NCBI GenBank assembly: GCA_035651635.1
Contig: DASRFK010000264.1
Coordinates: 19,096-83,095 of the forward strand
Reading direction: 5' to 3'
Length of the DNA stretch: 64,000 nucleotides
DNA from: JANXQE01 sp035651635
Lineage (GTDB): Bacteria > Verrucomicrobiota > Verrucomicrobiia > Limisphaerales > UBA8199
Made by a program: the position numbers and the translations under genes. Positions 41,269-51,500 of the stretch are shown in pieces; within the stretch, counting starts at the first letter, position 1, and each line of letters opens with the position of its first letter. Below the pieces are notes generated by a model. It did not search any database and was not told where the DNA came from. It worked only from the letters and a program-made list of their open reading frames with translations.

Positions 41269-41381
41269 AGCTGAGTGCGCGCATCATAACAACGAATCGC
41301 TCGAGTTCAATTTCGAAAACCATTGACATCCCTGGCCCCTGCCGCAAAGTATATTCTGGCTGTTCATCTCAAATCAAAGGC

Positions 41382-44129
41382 ATGTCGAATCCCAAAGGAA
41401 GAGCCACCTTGCGTATGAAAATTGACAATACACCCCAAATCAACTCCGGCAAAATGTCGCTGCGCTTCTCCGAGAATCAACGAGGCGGCCGAGTGCGGGC
41501 TTTCATCGTAGCCGGCGCCGCGGCGCTGGCGCTCTGGCCTGGTTCGATCCGGGCCGGCAATCTGTTGGTGAATCCGAGTTTTGAATCCAGCAGCGGCCAT
41601 GCTACGTACAGCACCAACGTTCAACCGGCGACCGGTTGGACTTACTTCTCACCGCCTGAGCCTTCAAGTTATTTTGGTGATTATTGGGTTGAGAGCGCGG
41701 TAGCCGCGAAATCGGGCACCTTCTACTGGAAACAATGGGGTGCGCTTTACAACCCCGGTGTCAGCAACGTCGCCGGCATTTACCAGAGTTTTAGCGCCGC
41801 GCCGGGCTCGGTTTACCAGGCCAGCGGCTGGTTGTACACCAGGGGAAACGACACTATTGGGGCGGGCAACGAAGCCTGGGTGCAAGTCGAGTTTTTGGGA
41901 GCCAACAGTAACCTCCTTGCTTTGTACAAGACGGATAACTTCGACTCAACCGTCGGGACGGATTCCTGGTTCCAGTACCTGGCCACGAACGCCTGCGATG
42001 TGACGTTGCCCGTTTCGGTCGGCGATCCTTATTTCACTACTTATGCCGTGACGGGTTCCGTCAGCCAGTTGGTCGCGCCGCCCGGCACGAAAACGGTCGT
42101 CTATCGCTATTGCTTTCTTCAGGCCGGCACTTCCGGCGGCTCGGCTTATCTTGACGACGCGGTCCTGAACCAGGTCAGCGGCCCGATCCCGCCAGTGATC
42201 AGCAATGTATTTCCCCTCAACATGATCTTCGTTGCTCCCAGCAACGGTCTGAGCTTCAACGTCAGTTCGCCGGCCGGGTTTATCATCAATAACAGCGGCA
42301 TTGGCCTGGTGCTCAATGGCACGAACGTCTCGGCCAACCTGGTTATCAGCGGCTCGTCTTCGAACAAGAATGTCAGCTACCACGGATTGCAATCCAACCT
42401 GACCTATACGGCTTCGATTACTGTTACGGATAGTTTTGGCTTTACGGCCAGCCAGAATAGTTATTTTGAGACCACTTGGGTTGGCATCCCCCCTATCGTG
42501 TACCTGTGGGAAGCCGAGGATTTTGACTTCACCAACGGGATGTATTTCGATCAACCCGCGTTGTGCAATACTCCGGGCAGCCCCAACTGCTACTTCGGCA
42601 CCGTCGGGAACGAAGGCACCGACGAGCATAGCACCGGCTCGGCCTCCAGCCATTTGTATCGGCCGGACGACGCCATCGGCACATCCATTTCAGGAGATTA
42701 CTTGCGCAAAGACCATGCCGACGCGGGAGCTCTTGATTATCGAATCGATCCATTTATCACGGGCTCATGGGTCGATTACACCCGGGATTGGCCGACGGGG
42801 ACATTCTGGGTCATTGCCCGCCTCTCAACGGATATAAATCTCTCGGGAGATGTTACCTTAAGCCAGGTCAACGCTGACCAGAGTACCACCGACCTGGGCA
42901 CGTTCACGATCACCAGTGGGCGAGGCTGGAGCAGCTACGACAATGTCTATCTCAAGGATACAAACGGCAATATTGCGGCCGTCACTTTAAACGGAAAGGC
43001 GACTTTGCGTCTGACCAGCGGGGGCAATCTCTTGCCGAACTTTCTTGCGTTGGTGGCCGGTCAAATCGATCAACCCCAGATCAGCGCACTTTATCCCACC
43101 GGCCTGCAGCCGTTCGAGAACACCAACACCCTGAGTTTCTCGGTCACCTCATCCGGTGCAACAATTCCCGCGACCGGAATCAAGCTGAACCTGGATGGGA
43201 TCGATGTTTCCTCCAATCTGCTCATCACCGGCAGCGCGTCGACGAAGTCTGTCGTTTTTTCGCCCCTTCAAACCAATGCCGTGCATCTGGCCGTCATCAC
43301 GATCACCAATTCCTTAGGGCACGGCATCCTCATTTCAAACAGCTTCGACACTTTCAGCCAGGATAACTATATGGTTGAAGCCGAGGATTTCGACTATAAT
43401 GGCGGGCAGTTCATTACTCCCTGGACGCCCGACGCGTACGCCGCACTCGGTGCAGTCACCAACGTCGACTTCCAGCACACGCCTTTTGCGGGACAGGCCT
43501 TCCCTTATCGCACCGACGGAATTCCGGAAGGTAAAACAGGGGATTTTCTGCGGCAGGCGTTTGTTGACGTCCTCGGGACGGATTACGACCTGACCTGGTT
43601 TGGAAATGGGGATTGGGCCAATTACACGCGCGACTACCCGCAAGGCAGCTTTTATGTGTACGGGCGATTTTCTGGCTTAGGCAGCTACACCATGGATTTA
43701 GACGAGGTCATCAGCGGCGCCGGCGGCACCAATCAGGTGACCAAACGTCTCGGACGCTGGGGCGCAATCGGCGCCGGTTATAATATCTACAATTGGGTGC
43801 CGCTGCGTGACGACTCCCTGTCCGTCCCGGTCGTCGTCAAGCTGACAGGCCAGGAGACTTTGCGCATTGCCACCACCGGCAATAGCAATCCGAACTTCTT
43901 CATGCTGGTCCCCGTCTCGGGCATCAGCGTGTCAGCCATTCGTACCAGCGGCAACATCCTCCTATCTTTCCCGACCCAGCCGGGGGTGATCTACCGGGTG
44001 TTTTACAGCAGTACTCTCGCCAGCGGGAACTGGACGCTCGTATCGACCGTGGCCGGTGATGGCACGACCAAGTCAGTCAGTGAATCCTCGGGCACCGGCT
44101 CTGGATTCTATAAAGTGGTCGCGCCGTAA
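41382..44129 (+). CDS. Secreted multidomain carbohydrate-binding protein
   Basis: 915 residues. Long N-terminal region then signal GGRVRAFIVAGAAALALWPGSIRAG. Domains: an N-terminal beta-sandwich (LVNPSFESSSG), Ig-like linkers (IPPVISNVFP, GLSFNVSS, repeated later as TLSFSVTS), two CBM6-like domains each opening W/MVEAEDFDF (about 375 and 660), and a C-terminal IRTSGNILLSFPTQPGVIYRVFYSS repeat ending SGFYKVVAP. No catalytic motif seen. ATG 41382 is used; M25 (ATG 41454) is an alternative. Confidence 0.75.
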   Translation: MSNPKGRATLRMKIDNTPQINSGKMSLRFSENQRGGRVRAFIVAGAAALALWPGSIRAGNLLVNPSFESSSGHATYSTNVQPATGWTYFSPPEPSSYFGDYWVESAVAAKSGTFYWKQWGALYNPGVSNVAGIYQSFSAAPGSVYQASGWLYTRGNDTIGAGNEAWVQVEFLGANSNLLALYKTDNFDSTVGTDSWFQYLATNACDVTLPVSVGDPYFTTYAVTGSVSQLVAPPGTKTVVYRYCFLQAGTSGGSAYLDDAVLNQVSGPIPPVISNVFPLNMIFVAPSNGLSFNVSSPAGFIINNSGIGLVLNGTNVSANLVISGSSSNKNVSYHGLQSNLTYTASITVTDSFGFTASQNSYFETTWVGIPPIVYLWEAEDFDFTNGMYFDQPALCNTPGSPNCYFGTVGNEGTDEHSTGSASSHLYRPDDAIGTSISGDYLRKDHADAGALDYRIDPFITGSWVDYTRDWPTGTFWVIARLSTDINLSGDVTLSQVNADQSTTDLGTFTITSGRGWSSYDNVYLKDTNGNIAAVTLNGKATLRLTSGGNLLPNFLALVAGQIDQPQISALYPTGLQPFENTNTLSFSVTSSGATIPATGIKLNLDGIDVSSNLLITGSASTKSVVFSPLQTNAVHLAVITITNSLGHGILISNSFDTFSQDNYMVEAEDFDYNGGQFITPWTPDAYAALGAVTNVDFQHTPFAGQAFPYRTDGIPEGKTGDFLRQAFVDVLGTDYDLTWFGNGDWANYTRDYPQGSFYVYGRFSGLGSYTMDLDEVISGAGGTNQVTKRLGRWGAIGAGYNIYNWVPLRDDSLSVPVVVKLTGQETLRIATTGNSNPNFFMLVPVSGISVSAIRTSGNILLSFPTQPGVIYRVFYSSTLASGNWTLVSTVAGDGTTKSVSESSGTGSGFYKVVAP

Positions 44130-44131
44130 TT

Positions 44132-44172
44132 GGTCGGCGCGCGGGCAATCTTGCCCGCGTCAACGGCCGACC
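44132..44172. terminator. Bidirectional terminator, nested hairpin
   Basis: CGCGGGCAATCTTGCCCGCG is a perfect compact stem (44140-44159) enclosed by GGTCGGC and GCCGACC, just after one gene end (44129) and before the convergent gene end (44268). Confidence 0.6.
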
Positions 44173-44267
44173 ACCCCCTGAGGCAAAACCTCTTCCCGTT
44201 GCCAGACTCGGTTTGTTCAAGCTGCTTCGGAGGAGCGCAGGCCCTGCTTGAGCGCTGCCGGCAATCG

Positions 44268-45158
44268 TTACGGCGCTTCGAGACGATAAAATGTTGGCGG
44301 CAGGGTGTTGCTCACGGTGATACCAATAACGGGTGTGCCGTTGGTCACCTTGGTCCAATTAGGCGAAGCCAGGTTGGTGGTGCTCTGCAGGACGAAATTG
44401 GTGAGAGCAGCCGGCCAGAAAATGACCTGCTGGTTGGCGCCGTTCGCGACCGTGGCGATCGAGACCTGGGGTGCGGGAGCAACGGTGATACTGGCAAAGG
44501 AGGCGGACCCGGAATTGGTCGGATTGGCACTGTCCTTTTGGATTTGAAAATATCCGCCGATGGTCGTGTTGTTGATCACGCCCTGCTCCGTGTTGCCCAG
44601 CTCCAGGGGCGGGCTGTTCGTGCCATTGGCAGTATAGATGATCGCGTTCTTTCCGTTTTGATCCCTGAAATAGGTGATCCCCATCGTCACCGTGTCGCCA
44701 GAGTTAAAGAATTTCGGAAAAGCGTAAAAGGGCAGGAAGCCCCCGAACGCAACGACCTCGTGAGCGTCGGTGTCCAAAATGAACTCGCCACCGTCGTTGG
44801 CGGGATTATTAAACACAAAGCCGGCCTCCTTGCGTGGCGTAGCCGGGTCGCCCACCAGGGTTATTTTCATGGAAATTTGAAAATAATCATTGCTCTGGAA
44901 CGCATACGGGGTGTTGCCCCCGTCGCTGGAAAAGTGCCATTCATCGCGGTTGGCGAACCCAGTGGCCGAGCTCACGTTTTGCTCAGTAAACGAAATAAGC
45001 GCCGGGTAATTGGTGACTGTGGTTAAAGTGGCAGCGGCCACATCGTTATATTTTCGCGGGGTGACCACGACCGAGTTAATGCTGCTCACCTGCCCGTATG
45101 CCGGCAAACCAAAGCCAAGGACAATCAGACTTCCTGCCCAACAATGTTTCAACCTCAT
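44268..45158 (-). CDS. Secreted protein of unknown function
   Basis: 296 residues from ATG 45158. AAGGAG lies seven bases ahead, a strong ribosome binding site that decides this start over the upstream frame. Signal MRLKHCWAGSLIVLGFGLPAYG. Large beta-rich domain (EWHFSSDGGNTPYAFQSND, GGEFILDTDAHEVVAFGGFLPF) and a C-terminal VIFWPAALTNFVLQSTTNL...FYRLEAP repeat as in the neighbouring secreted proteins. Domain not recognised. Confidence 0.75.
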   Translation of the reverse strand: MRLKHCWAGSLIVLGFGLPAYGQVSSINSVVVTPRKYNDVAAATLTTVTNYPALISFTEQNVSSATGFANRDEWHFSSDGGNTPYAFQSNDYFQISMKITLVGDPATPRKEAGFVFNNPANDGGEFILDTDAHEVVAFGGFLPFYAFPKFFNSGDTVTMGITYFRDQNGKNAIIYTANGTNSPPLELGNTEQGVINNTTIGGYFQIQKDSANPTNSGSASFASITVAPAPQVSIATVANGANQQVIFWPAALTNFVLQSTTNLASPNWTKVTNGTPVIGITVSNTLPPTFYRLEAP

Positions 45159-45615
45159 AGATTTCTCCTTTTTTGATTGTTGCTCTTCAGTTTTAACTCT
45201 GGCCCGCATCCATTTTGTGTCAAGCCTAATATGCCAGCGCGAATGCCCGAAGAGTCGTCGGAGCTGTTATGGGCCTGGGTTGCATCACTCGCACTGTAAA
45301 AGAAACAATCATCGTTTACGCCCAAAGGCTCGGAAGGCCTGCAAAATGCATGCCGCTTGAAGATGCATCAGTGCAAATCGCAATGATTTGGCCAGTCGAG
45401 GAAGGACGTTTGAGAATCCAAAATGTCCACAAACTCCTTGCCACGAACTCGTTGCCGTTAATTTCGCACATCCGGCACTCCCCTTGCTTAGAAGTGTTCG
45501 GATGGTTGTCTCGCGGCGGACCGGATCAAAAGATCACATCCATAATTTGCTTTGCGGAGAGCGCAAGGTCGATAGAGCAAGACGAATCGTCAACCAGTTA
45601 AGAACAGCCAAATTT
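45159..45615. other. Intergenic region before groES
   Basis: No gene with support in about 450 bases; open frames here have atypical composition. I looked for a CIRCE (TTAGCACTC with its inverted copy) and did not find one, so heat regulation must use another element. Confidence 0.45.
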
Positions 45616-45909
45616 ATGACACTAAACATTAGACCCATCGGCGACCGAATCCTTGTGGAAGCTGTCGAAGAAAAAGAAGTCAGCAAAGGCGGAATTGTAA
45701 TTCCCGACACCGCCAAGGAAAAGCCCATGGAAAGCAGAGTTGTGGCGTTGGGCACGGGGAAAACGGATGACAATGGCAAGAAGGTCCCCTTTGAAATGAA
45801 AAAGGGCGACCGCCTGCTAGTCACCAGATATGGGGGAACGGAAGTAAAGTTGGAAGGCAGGGAATACAAGATTCTCAGTTCGGACGATGTGCTGGCTGTG
45901 CTCGAATAA
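45616..45909 (+). CDS. groES: Co-chaperonin GroES
   Basis: 97 residues from ATG 45616 (MTLNIRPIGDRILVEAVEEKE). GroES core with GGIVIPDTAKEKP (mobile loop), GDRLLVTRYGG and KILSSDDVLAVLE. Caps GroEL during folding. The frame is open from 45388 but that part is not GroES. Followed by groEL after 57 bases. Confidence 0.95.
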   Translation: MTLNIRPIGDRILVEAVEEKEVSKGGIVIPDTAKEKPMESRVVALGTGKTDDNGKKVPFEMKKGDRLLVTRYGGTEVKLEGREYKILSSDDVLAVLE

Positions 45910-45966
45910 TTATCAAACCTCGGAGCTTTTCGAGGTCAACTTCAACAATCGACTATCTCATTTTAT

Positions 45967-47595
45967 ATGGCTGCAAAACAATTACTCTTCGACGAAAACG
46001 CGCGTCAGACGCTGCTCAAAGGTGTTTCCAAACTGTCCAAAGCCGTCGCGGCGACCCTCGGCCCCAGGGGACGAAACGTGGTGATCGACCGGAAATTTGG
46101 GTCACCGACGGTGACCAAAGACGGGGTCACGGTCGCCAAGGAAATCGAACTGGAAGACCCCTGCGAGAACATGGGTGCTCAAATGGTCCGTGAAGTCGCC
46201 AGCAAGACCAGCGACAATGCCGGCGATGGAACGACTACGGCTACCGTTTTGGCGGAGTCGATCTTTCGCGAGGGTTTGAAGTACGTCACCTCGGGGGCCA
46301 ACCCAATCGGGATTCAGCGCGGCATCAATAAGGCCGTCGCCGCCGCGGTCGAACACCTCGACAAAATCGCCAAGAAAGTAAAAGACAAAGAGGAGATCAA
46401 GCAGGTCGCGACGGTTTCTTCCAACTGGGACACCGATATTGGCGGGATTATCGCCGACGCGATGGACAAGGTCGGCAAAGATGGAACCATCACCGTTGAG
46501 CAAGCAAAGTCGATCGACACCACCCTCGAAGTGGTCGAAGGCATGCAGTTCGACAAGGGCTACCTGTCTCCATATTTTGTCACTGACGCCGAGACGATGG
46601 AGGTCCACCTCCAGGATTGTTACGTCCTCAATTGCGAAAAAAAGATCAGCAGCCTGAAAGATTTACTGCCGTTGCTCGAAAAAGTGGCTAAAGCGGGCAA
46701 ACCACTTTTAATCATCGCCGAAGACATCGACGGCGAAGCCCTGGCCACGCTGGTGGTGAACAAGCTCCGCGGCACCATCAACGCTTGCGCCGTCAAAGCC
46801 CCTGGTTTTGGCGATCGCCGCAAAGCCCTTTGCGAAGATATCGCCATCCTGACCGGTGGCAAATTCATCAGTGAAGACCTGGGCATCAAGCTCGAGGGCC
46901 TGAACCTGGAAGACCTTGGTCGCGTTAAAAACGTCACTGTTGACAAGGAAAACACCACCCTCGTCGAAGGTGGCGGCAAGAGTTCTGAAATTCAAGGACG
47001 CGTAAATCAGATTCGCAGGCAGATCGAAGAAACCACTTCCGATTACGACAAAGAAAAACTGCAGGAACGCCTGGCCAAGCTCGCCGGGGGTGTCGCCATC
47101 ATCAACGTCGGTGCCGCCACTGAGACGGAGATGAAAGAGAAGAAAGCCCGGGTGGAAGATGCTTTGCACGCAACTCGCGCAGCGGTTGAAGAAGGCATTG
47201 TGCCGGGAGGCGGCGTGGCGCTGTTGCGTTGCCTGGCCGCCATGGACACCGTTAAGCCCGAGAACGACGACGAGCGCATTGGCATCGATATCGTCAAGCG
47301 AGCCGTCGAATCTCCGACCCGTGTGTTAGCGGATAATGCAGGTGAGGAAGGCTCGGTAATCGTGCAGGAAGTCAAGAAACGCAAAGGGAACGAAGGCTAT
47401 AACGTCTCGACTGGCATCTATGAAGACCTGGTCAAGGCCGGTGTGGTCGACCCGAAGAAGGTCACTCGCACGGCACTCCAGAACGCGGCCTCAATAGCCG
47501 GCCTGTTGCTGACCACCGAATGCCTGGTCACGGAGATCCCCAAGGAAGAACAATCCGCTGCACCTCCTGGCGGCCAGGGAGGCATGGGTTATTGA
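45967..47595 (+). CDS. groEL: Chaperonin GroEL
   Basis: 542 residues, MAAKQLLFDENARQTLLKGV. ATP-site signature DGTTTATVLAESI, GDRRKALCEDIAILTGG, and C-terminal GGQGGMGY. Full family length; folds proteins together with GroES in the cytoplasm. Confidence 0.97.
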   Translation: MAAKQLLFDENARQTLLKGVSKLSKAVAATLGPRGRNVVIDRKFGSPTVTKDGVTVAKEIELEDPCENMGAQMVREVASKTSDNAGDGTTTATVLAESIFREGLKYVTSGANPIGIQRGINKAVAAAVEHLDKIAKKVKDKEEIKQVATVSSNWDTDIGGIIADAMDKVGKDGTITVEQAKSIDTTLEVVEGMQFDKGYLSPYFVTDAETMEVHLQDCYVLNCEKKISSLKDLLPLLEKVAKAGKPLLIIAEDIDGEALATLVVNKLRGTINACAVKAPGFGDRRKALCEDIAILTGGKFISEDLGIKLEGLNLEDLGRVKNVTVDKENTTLVEGGGKSSEIQGRVNQIRRQIEETTSDYDKEKLQERLAKLAGGVAIINVGAATETEMKEKKARVEDALHATRAAVEEGIVPGGGVALLRCLAAMDTVKPENDDERIGIDIVKRAVESPTRVLADNAGEEGSVIVQEVKKRKGNEGYNVSTGIYEDLVKAGVVDPKKVTRTALQNAASIAGLLLTTECLVTEIPKEEQSAAPPGGQGGMGY

Positions 47596-47692
47596 GTTGG
47601 AGCGGTCAAAGAACAAAAGTTAAACCAAAATCGTCACGCAATCTAACGTTCGCAGAGCGAAGCATCTCGATGCTCCCCCCATTTTAAGTTTT

Positions 47693-47968
47693 ATGAACCC
47701 AATTCTTGTCAAAAAAGCACTGGAAACCGTCCTTAATCCCAACGTCCTGATTAACATGGTTTCACAACGCGTTCGCCAATTAAACTCCGGGTATGGCGGC
47801 GCGTGCAGGCCACTGGTGGCTGATAGTGCAAAGTTGAGCATGGCGGACATTGCTTTGACTGAAATCATCGAGGACAAAATGAGCTTTGAGATGCCAGAAG
47901 TCCTGGCGCTTACACGTCCGACGGGGAGGAATCGCCGACGTCCTCAGCATTGGACAAAGGCGGCCTAG
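47693..47968 (+). CDS. rpoZ: RNA polymerase omega subunit-like protein
   Basis: 91 residues, ATG 47693. LNPNVLINMVSQRVRQLN.G..RPLVADSAKLSMADIALTEIIEDKMSFE is the omega fold (V-x-x-R-[AV]-[RK]-x-L followed by A-L-x-E-I). Omega helps RNA polymerase assembly. The C-terminal 25 residues are unlike omega and may reflect lineage-specific tail. Confidence 0.7.
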   Translation: MNPILVKKALETVLNPNVLINMVSQRVRQLNSGYGGACRPLVADSAKLSMADIALTEIIEDKMSFEMPEVLALTRPTGRNRRRPQHWTKAA

Positions 47969-47986
47969 CCAAAGCAAGGAACGCGT

Positions 47987-48196
47987 ATGCGACGCCCCAA
48001 GGGAATTAAAACCAGGAAATCGGTGGCCAAGCGATTCAAGATCACCGCGAGCGGAAAGGTGCTATTTCACGGGGCCGGCCGGCGGCATTTGCTTCAGGGC
48101 AAGAGCCCCAAACGGCGCCGAGCCTTGCGGAAGTCTTCGGTCCTGGCAAAGACAGACCTTTATCGCATCCTGCAGAATCTGCCCTTCAGCCACTAG
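47987..48196 (+). CDS. rpmI: Ribosomal protein bL35
   Basis: 69 residues, MRRPKGIKTRKSVAKRFKITASGKV, with AGRRHLLQGKSPKRRRALRKS: the K-T-x-x-x-x-x-K-R-F-x-x-T-x-x-G-K core of bL35. Follows the rpoZ-like gene after 18 bases. Usual partner rplT is not in the window. Confidence 0.85.
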   Translation: MRRPKGIKTRKSVAKRFKITASGKVLFHGAGRRHLLQGKSPKRRRALRKSSVLAKTDLYRILQNLPFSH

Positions 48197-48290
48197 CTGG
48201 TTGAGGGCCGATTTGAGGAGCCGGGACCCTCAGGAACCGTGGAAGGCCAAAGGTCTAACGGCGCCGGCTCGCCGATGAACCAAATAAGGG

Positions 48291-48416
48291 CTAATTCCTT
48301 TTACCCGCCACTTGCTTGGCAGCAATGGCTTGCTTTCTCTTTTGCGAATCGCTGTTCGCTTTGGTTTGTTTCTGTGTTGCGTGCTTGTTAACGGCTTTGG
48401 GGGATTTGTCACCCAT
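48291..48416 (-). CDS. 41-residue basic protein (MGDKSPK type)
   Basis: Too short for the usual length cut-off. Starts MGDKSPKAVNKHATQKQTKAN, Lys/Gln/Ala-rich and without hydrophobic stretch, ending GKRN with TAG at 48291. Very short MGDKSPK-type proteins occur in many bacteria; function unknown. Between rpmI and the cyclic glucan synthase gene. Confidence 0.6.
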   Translation of the reverse strand: MGDKSPKAVNKHATQKQTKANSDSQKRKQAIAAKQVAGKRN

Positions 48417-48563
48417 GGTATTTTGTCTTTCGTCTGATGGTTTACTTCGTCTGATGGTTTACTCACGCGTGGTATTTCCTGATCACTCCAGATGGTGCTC
48501 CTGTCCCCCTGCACAGATTCTGCAAACATCCAGAAAGAATCCTAAACTCAAGCGTTTCAATTT

Positions 48564-51500
48564 TCAATTGATTTGCAATTCCGCAAAGTGATCTCGGCGG
48601 TCGTCCAGCAGCGAAATCTTATTACCTTCGAGTGCTTGGCCATCAAGCGATAGCCGACCGTTGTCAGGAGGCGCTGCCGAGGACCTGGTGATGCGAATGC
48701 GGTAATGAGTCTGCCGATAGCGATAGTGGATGGTGAAAGCGTCCCACTTCTTAGGAAGGCGGGGCGTCAGCACCAGATGATTGCCCGCCAGGTTCACGCC
48801 GAGCATGGTTTCCAGCAGAAGCCGATACATCCAGCCCGCAGAACCGGTGTACCAAGTCCAACCTCCGCGGCCGGTATGGGGCGCGGCGGCATAGACGTCG
48901 GCGGCAATGACGTAAGGTTCCACTTTGTAAGTCGCGATTTGGCCAGGAGTGGCGCCATGCCGGATTGGATTAAGCAAGGCGAACAGATCCCAAGCCTGGT
49001 CATTTTCTCCCAGGAGGGCGAAACCCATCACGGTCCAAATGGCGCCATGGGTGTATTGGCCGCCGTTTTCGCGCACACCGGGGATGTACCCTTTGATGTA
49101 GCCGGGATCCAAAGCGGAGCGATCGAACGGGGGATCGAAAAGCTGGATTAGCCCGGCGTCGCGGCGGATGAGCCGCTCGTCCACAGCCGCCATAGCCTGG
49201 CGGGAGCGCTGGGGATCCCCAGCGCAGCTGATCACCGACCAGCTTTGCGGCAGCGAATCGATCTGACATTCAGGATTGGTGCTGGAGCCAAGCGGCTTTC
49301 CGTTGTCGAAGTACGCGCGGCGATACCATTGGCCGTCCCAGGCATGTTTCTCGATGTTTTGTTGCAGCAGGCGCGCCTGGGCGAGGCAAAGCTCGGCGAA
49401 GGCGGTGTCGTTGCGGCCGCGCGCCAACTCGGCGAATTTGACCAGGACGTCGTACAGGAAGAAGGCCAGCCACACACTTTCTCCGCGCCCTTCCTTGCCG
49501 ACCAGATTCATCCCGTCGTTCCAGTCGCCGCAACCCATGAACGGCAAACCATGCTCGCCGAACTTGAGCGCGCGCTCGATGGCGCGGACGCAATGCTGAT
49601 ACAGAGTGGCTGAGGTTTCGGAGCGATTGGGCAAGTCATAGTAAGATTCCTCCTCCGGCTTAAGGGGGCGGCCCTCGATGAAGGGAATGGACTCGTCCAG
49701 CACTCCGGTATCGGCGACGCAGGCGACGTACCGGCAAGTGGCATAAGCCAGCCACAGATAATCATCTGAAAAATGAGTGCGCACGCCACGACCAGCGGGA
49801 GGGTGCCACCAATGCTGCACATCGCCTTCGAGGAACTGATGCGCCGCAGAACGCAAAAGATGCTCGCGCGTGAGGGCCGGTTCGGCATGTACCAGGGCCA
49901 TCACATCCTGCAACTGATCGCGGAAGCCAAAAGCGCCGCCCGATTGATAGAAACCCGTACGAGCCCACAGACGGCTACTCAAGGTCTGATAGAGCAGCCA
50001 GCCGTTGGCTAGCACATTAACGGAGGGATCGGGGGTTTCAACCTGCACTGCGCCGAGCGTCCGACTCCAATACTGCCAGACCCCTTCGAGGGCGCCACGA
50101 CAGGCCTCAGTAGACCGGAAACGCCGAATCAAGGTTTGCACGTCAGCCTCGTCGCGGCCCACACCGAGACGGAAGCTGATTTCCTTTTGCTGGCCGGCGG
50201 ACAGATCCACCATCATTTGGACTGCGGCGCAAGGGTCCAACCCCGCGCCTGTTTTTCCTGAAAGCCGTGTTCGTTTGAGGGCTCTTGGGCTGGAAAGACT
50301 GCCGTTCCGGCCCAGAAACTCCCGGCGATCGCCGGTGAAGGTCCGCGCGGGGTCCGTTACATCCACAAAGGCGATCCGCTCAGCAAATTCGGTATTAAAA
50401 TGGTTGCGGACAAACAGCGCGCCGCTTTTGGGGTCCACCTCCGTCTGCACATGCAGCAGGTTTTTGTGACGCAACTCGCCCAGCACCCATTCCCAATACC
50501 CGGTGACGGACAACGCGCGTGCGCGTCCCGAGAGGTTACGCAGTTTCAGAACCGCGAACTTCACGGGCGCGTCGATGGCCACATAAATGGACAACTCTGA
50601 GGTGATGCCGTTCTCGGTGTGTTCGAACACTGAATAACCGAACCCGTGACGGATGACGTAGGGCGTTACGCCGCGCGCTGGCTGCGGGGTGGGAGACCAG
50701 AATTGCCCCGTTTGCTCATCGCGAATATAAAAGGCCTCACCGGTGGTGTCGGTGACTGGGTCATTGTTCCAGGGTGTCAGCCTGAACTCGTGGCTGTTTT
50801 CAACCCAAGTATATGCGCTGCCGCTCTCTGAAACGACCGTGCCGAAATGAGGGTTGGCCAGCACGTTTACCCAGGGTGCGGGAGTTACCTGGTCGGTTGA
50901 CAGGGTGATGACATATTCGCGCCCATCGCGGGTAAAACCTCCGAGTCCGTTATTAAAGATCAGTTCAGGCTCCGAAAGCGGCTTGGTCGACTCGCGCGCG
51001 GCGGAACGCGCGGGCGTGAGCAAAGGGATTACCGGATCCGGCAATGCCGGCCGTTCCGATTGCTCGCGCAAGGTCCCGTTTTCATCCGATAAGACCAGGC
51101 GCGCGACCGATTGCAGCAGCAGACGGTCTTCGGCGGAGAATTGCTCGAGGCGGCGGACAAAGATTCCGCCCGGCTTGTCCAGCATTTGGGCTTCGATGCC
51201 AGAGGCAATTAAACTGAATATTTGATCCTGCAAGGGCTGGCGGTACACCGAAACGTCTTCATTGAGAATGACCAGATCGACGGGTAATCCTTTCATCCGC
51301 CAGTAAGAGTGAGCTTGAAGCAGTTGTTGAACGATCTCAATTCTGCTGGGATCGCTGATGCGCAGCAAGACGATCGGAGCATCACCGGAGATGCCATAGC
51401 CCCAAAGTCCGTTTTGGCCACGCCGATTATTGAGCAGCACACTGGAAGAGGCGCGGCGGACGGGATTCGCATATATCAAATCGCCCGCCAGGCGGGCGTA

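Noticed and set aside
45210..45615. Possible CIRCE element before groES
   Set aside because: No TTAGCACTC with its inverted partner is present in the region.
45269..45615. Two open frames before groES
   Set aside because: No domain and no ribosome binding site; the GroES-like part begins only at 45616.
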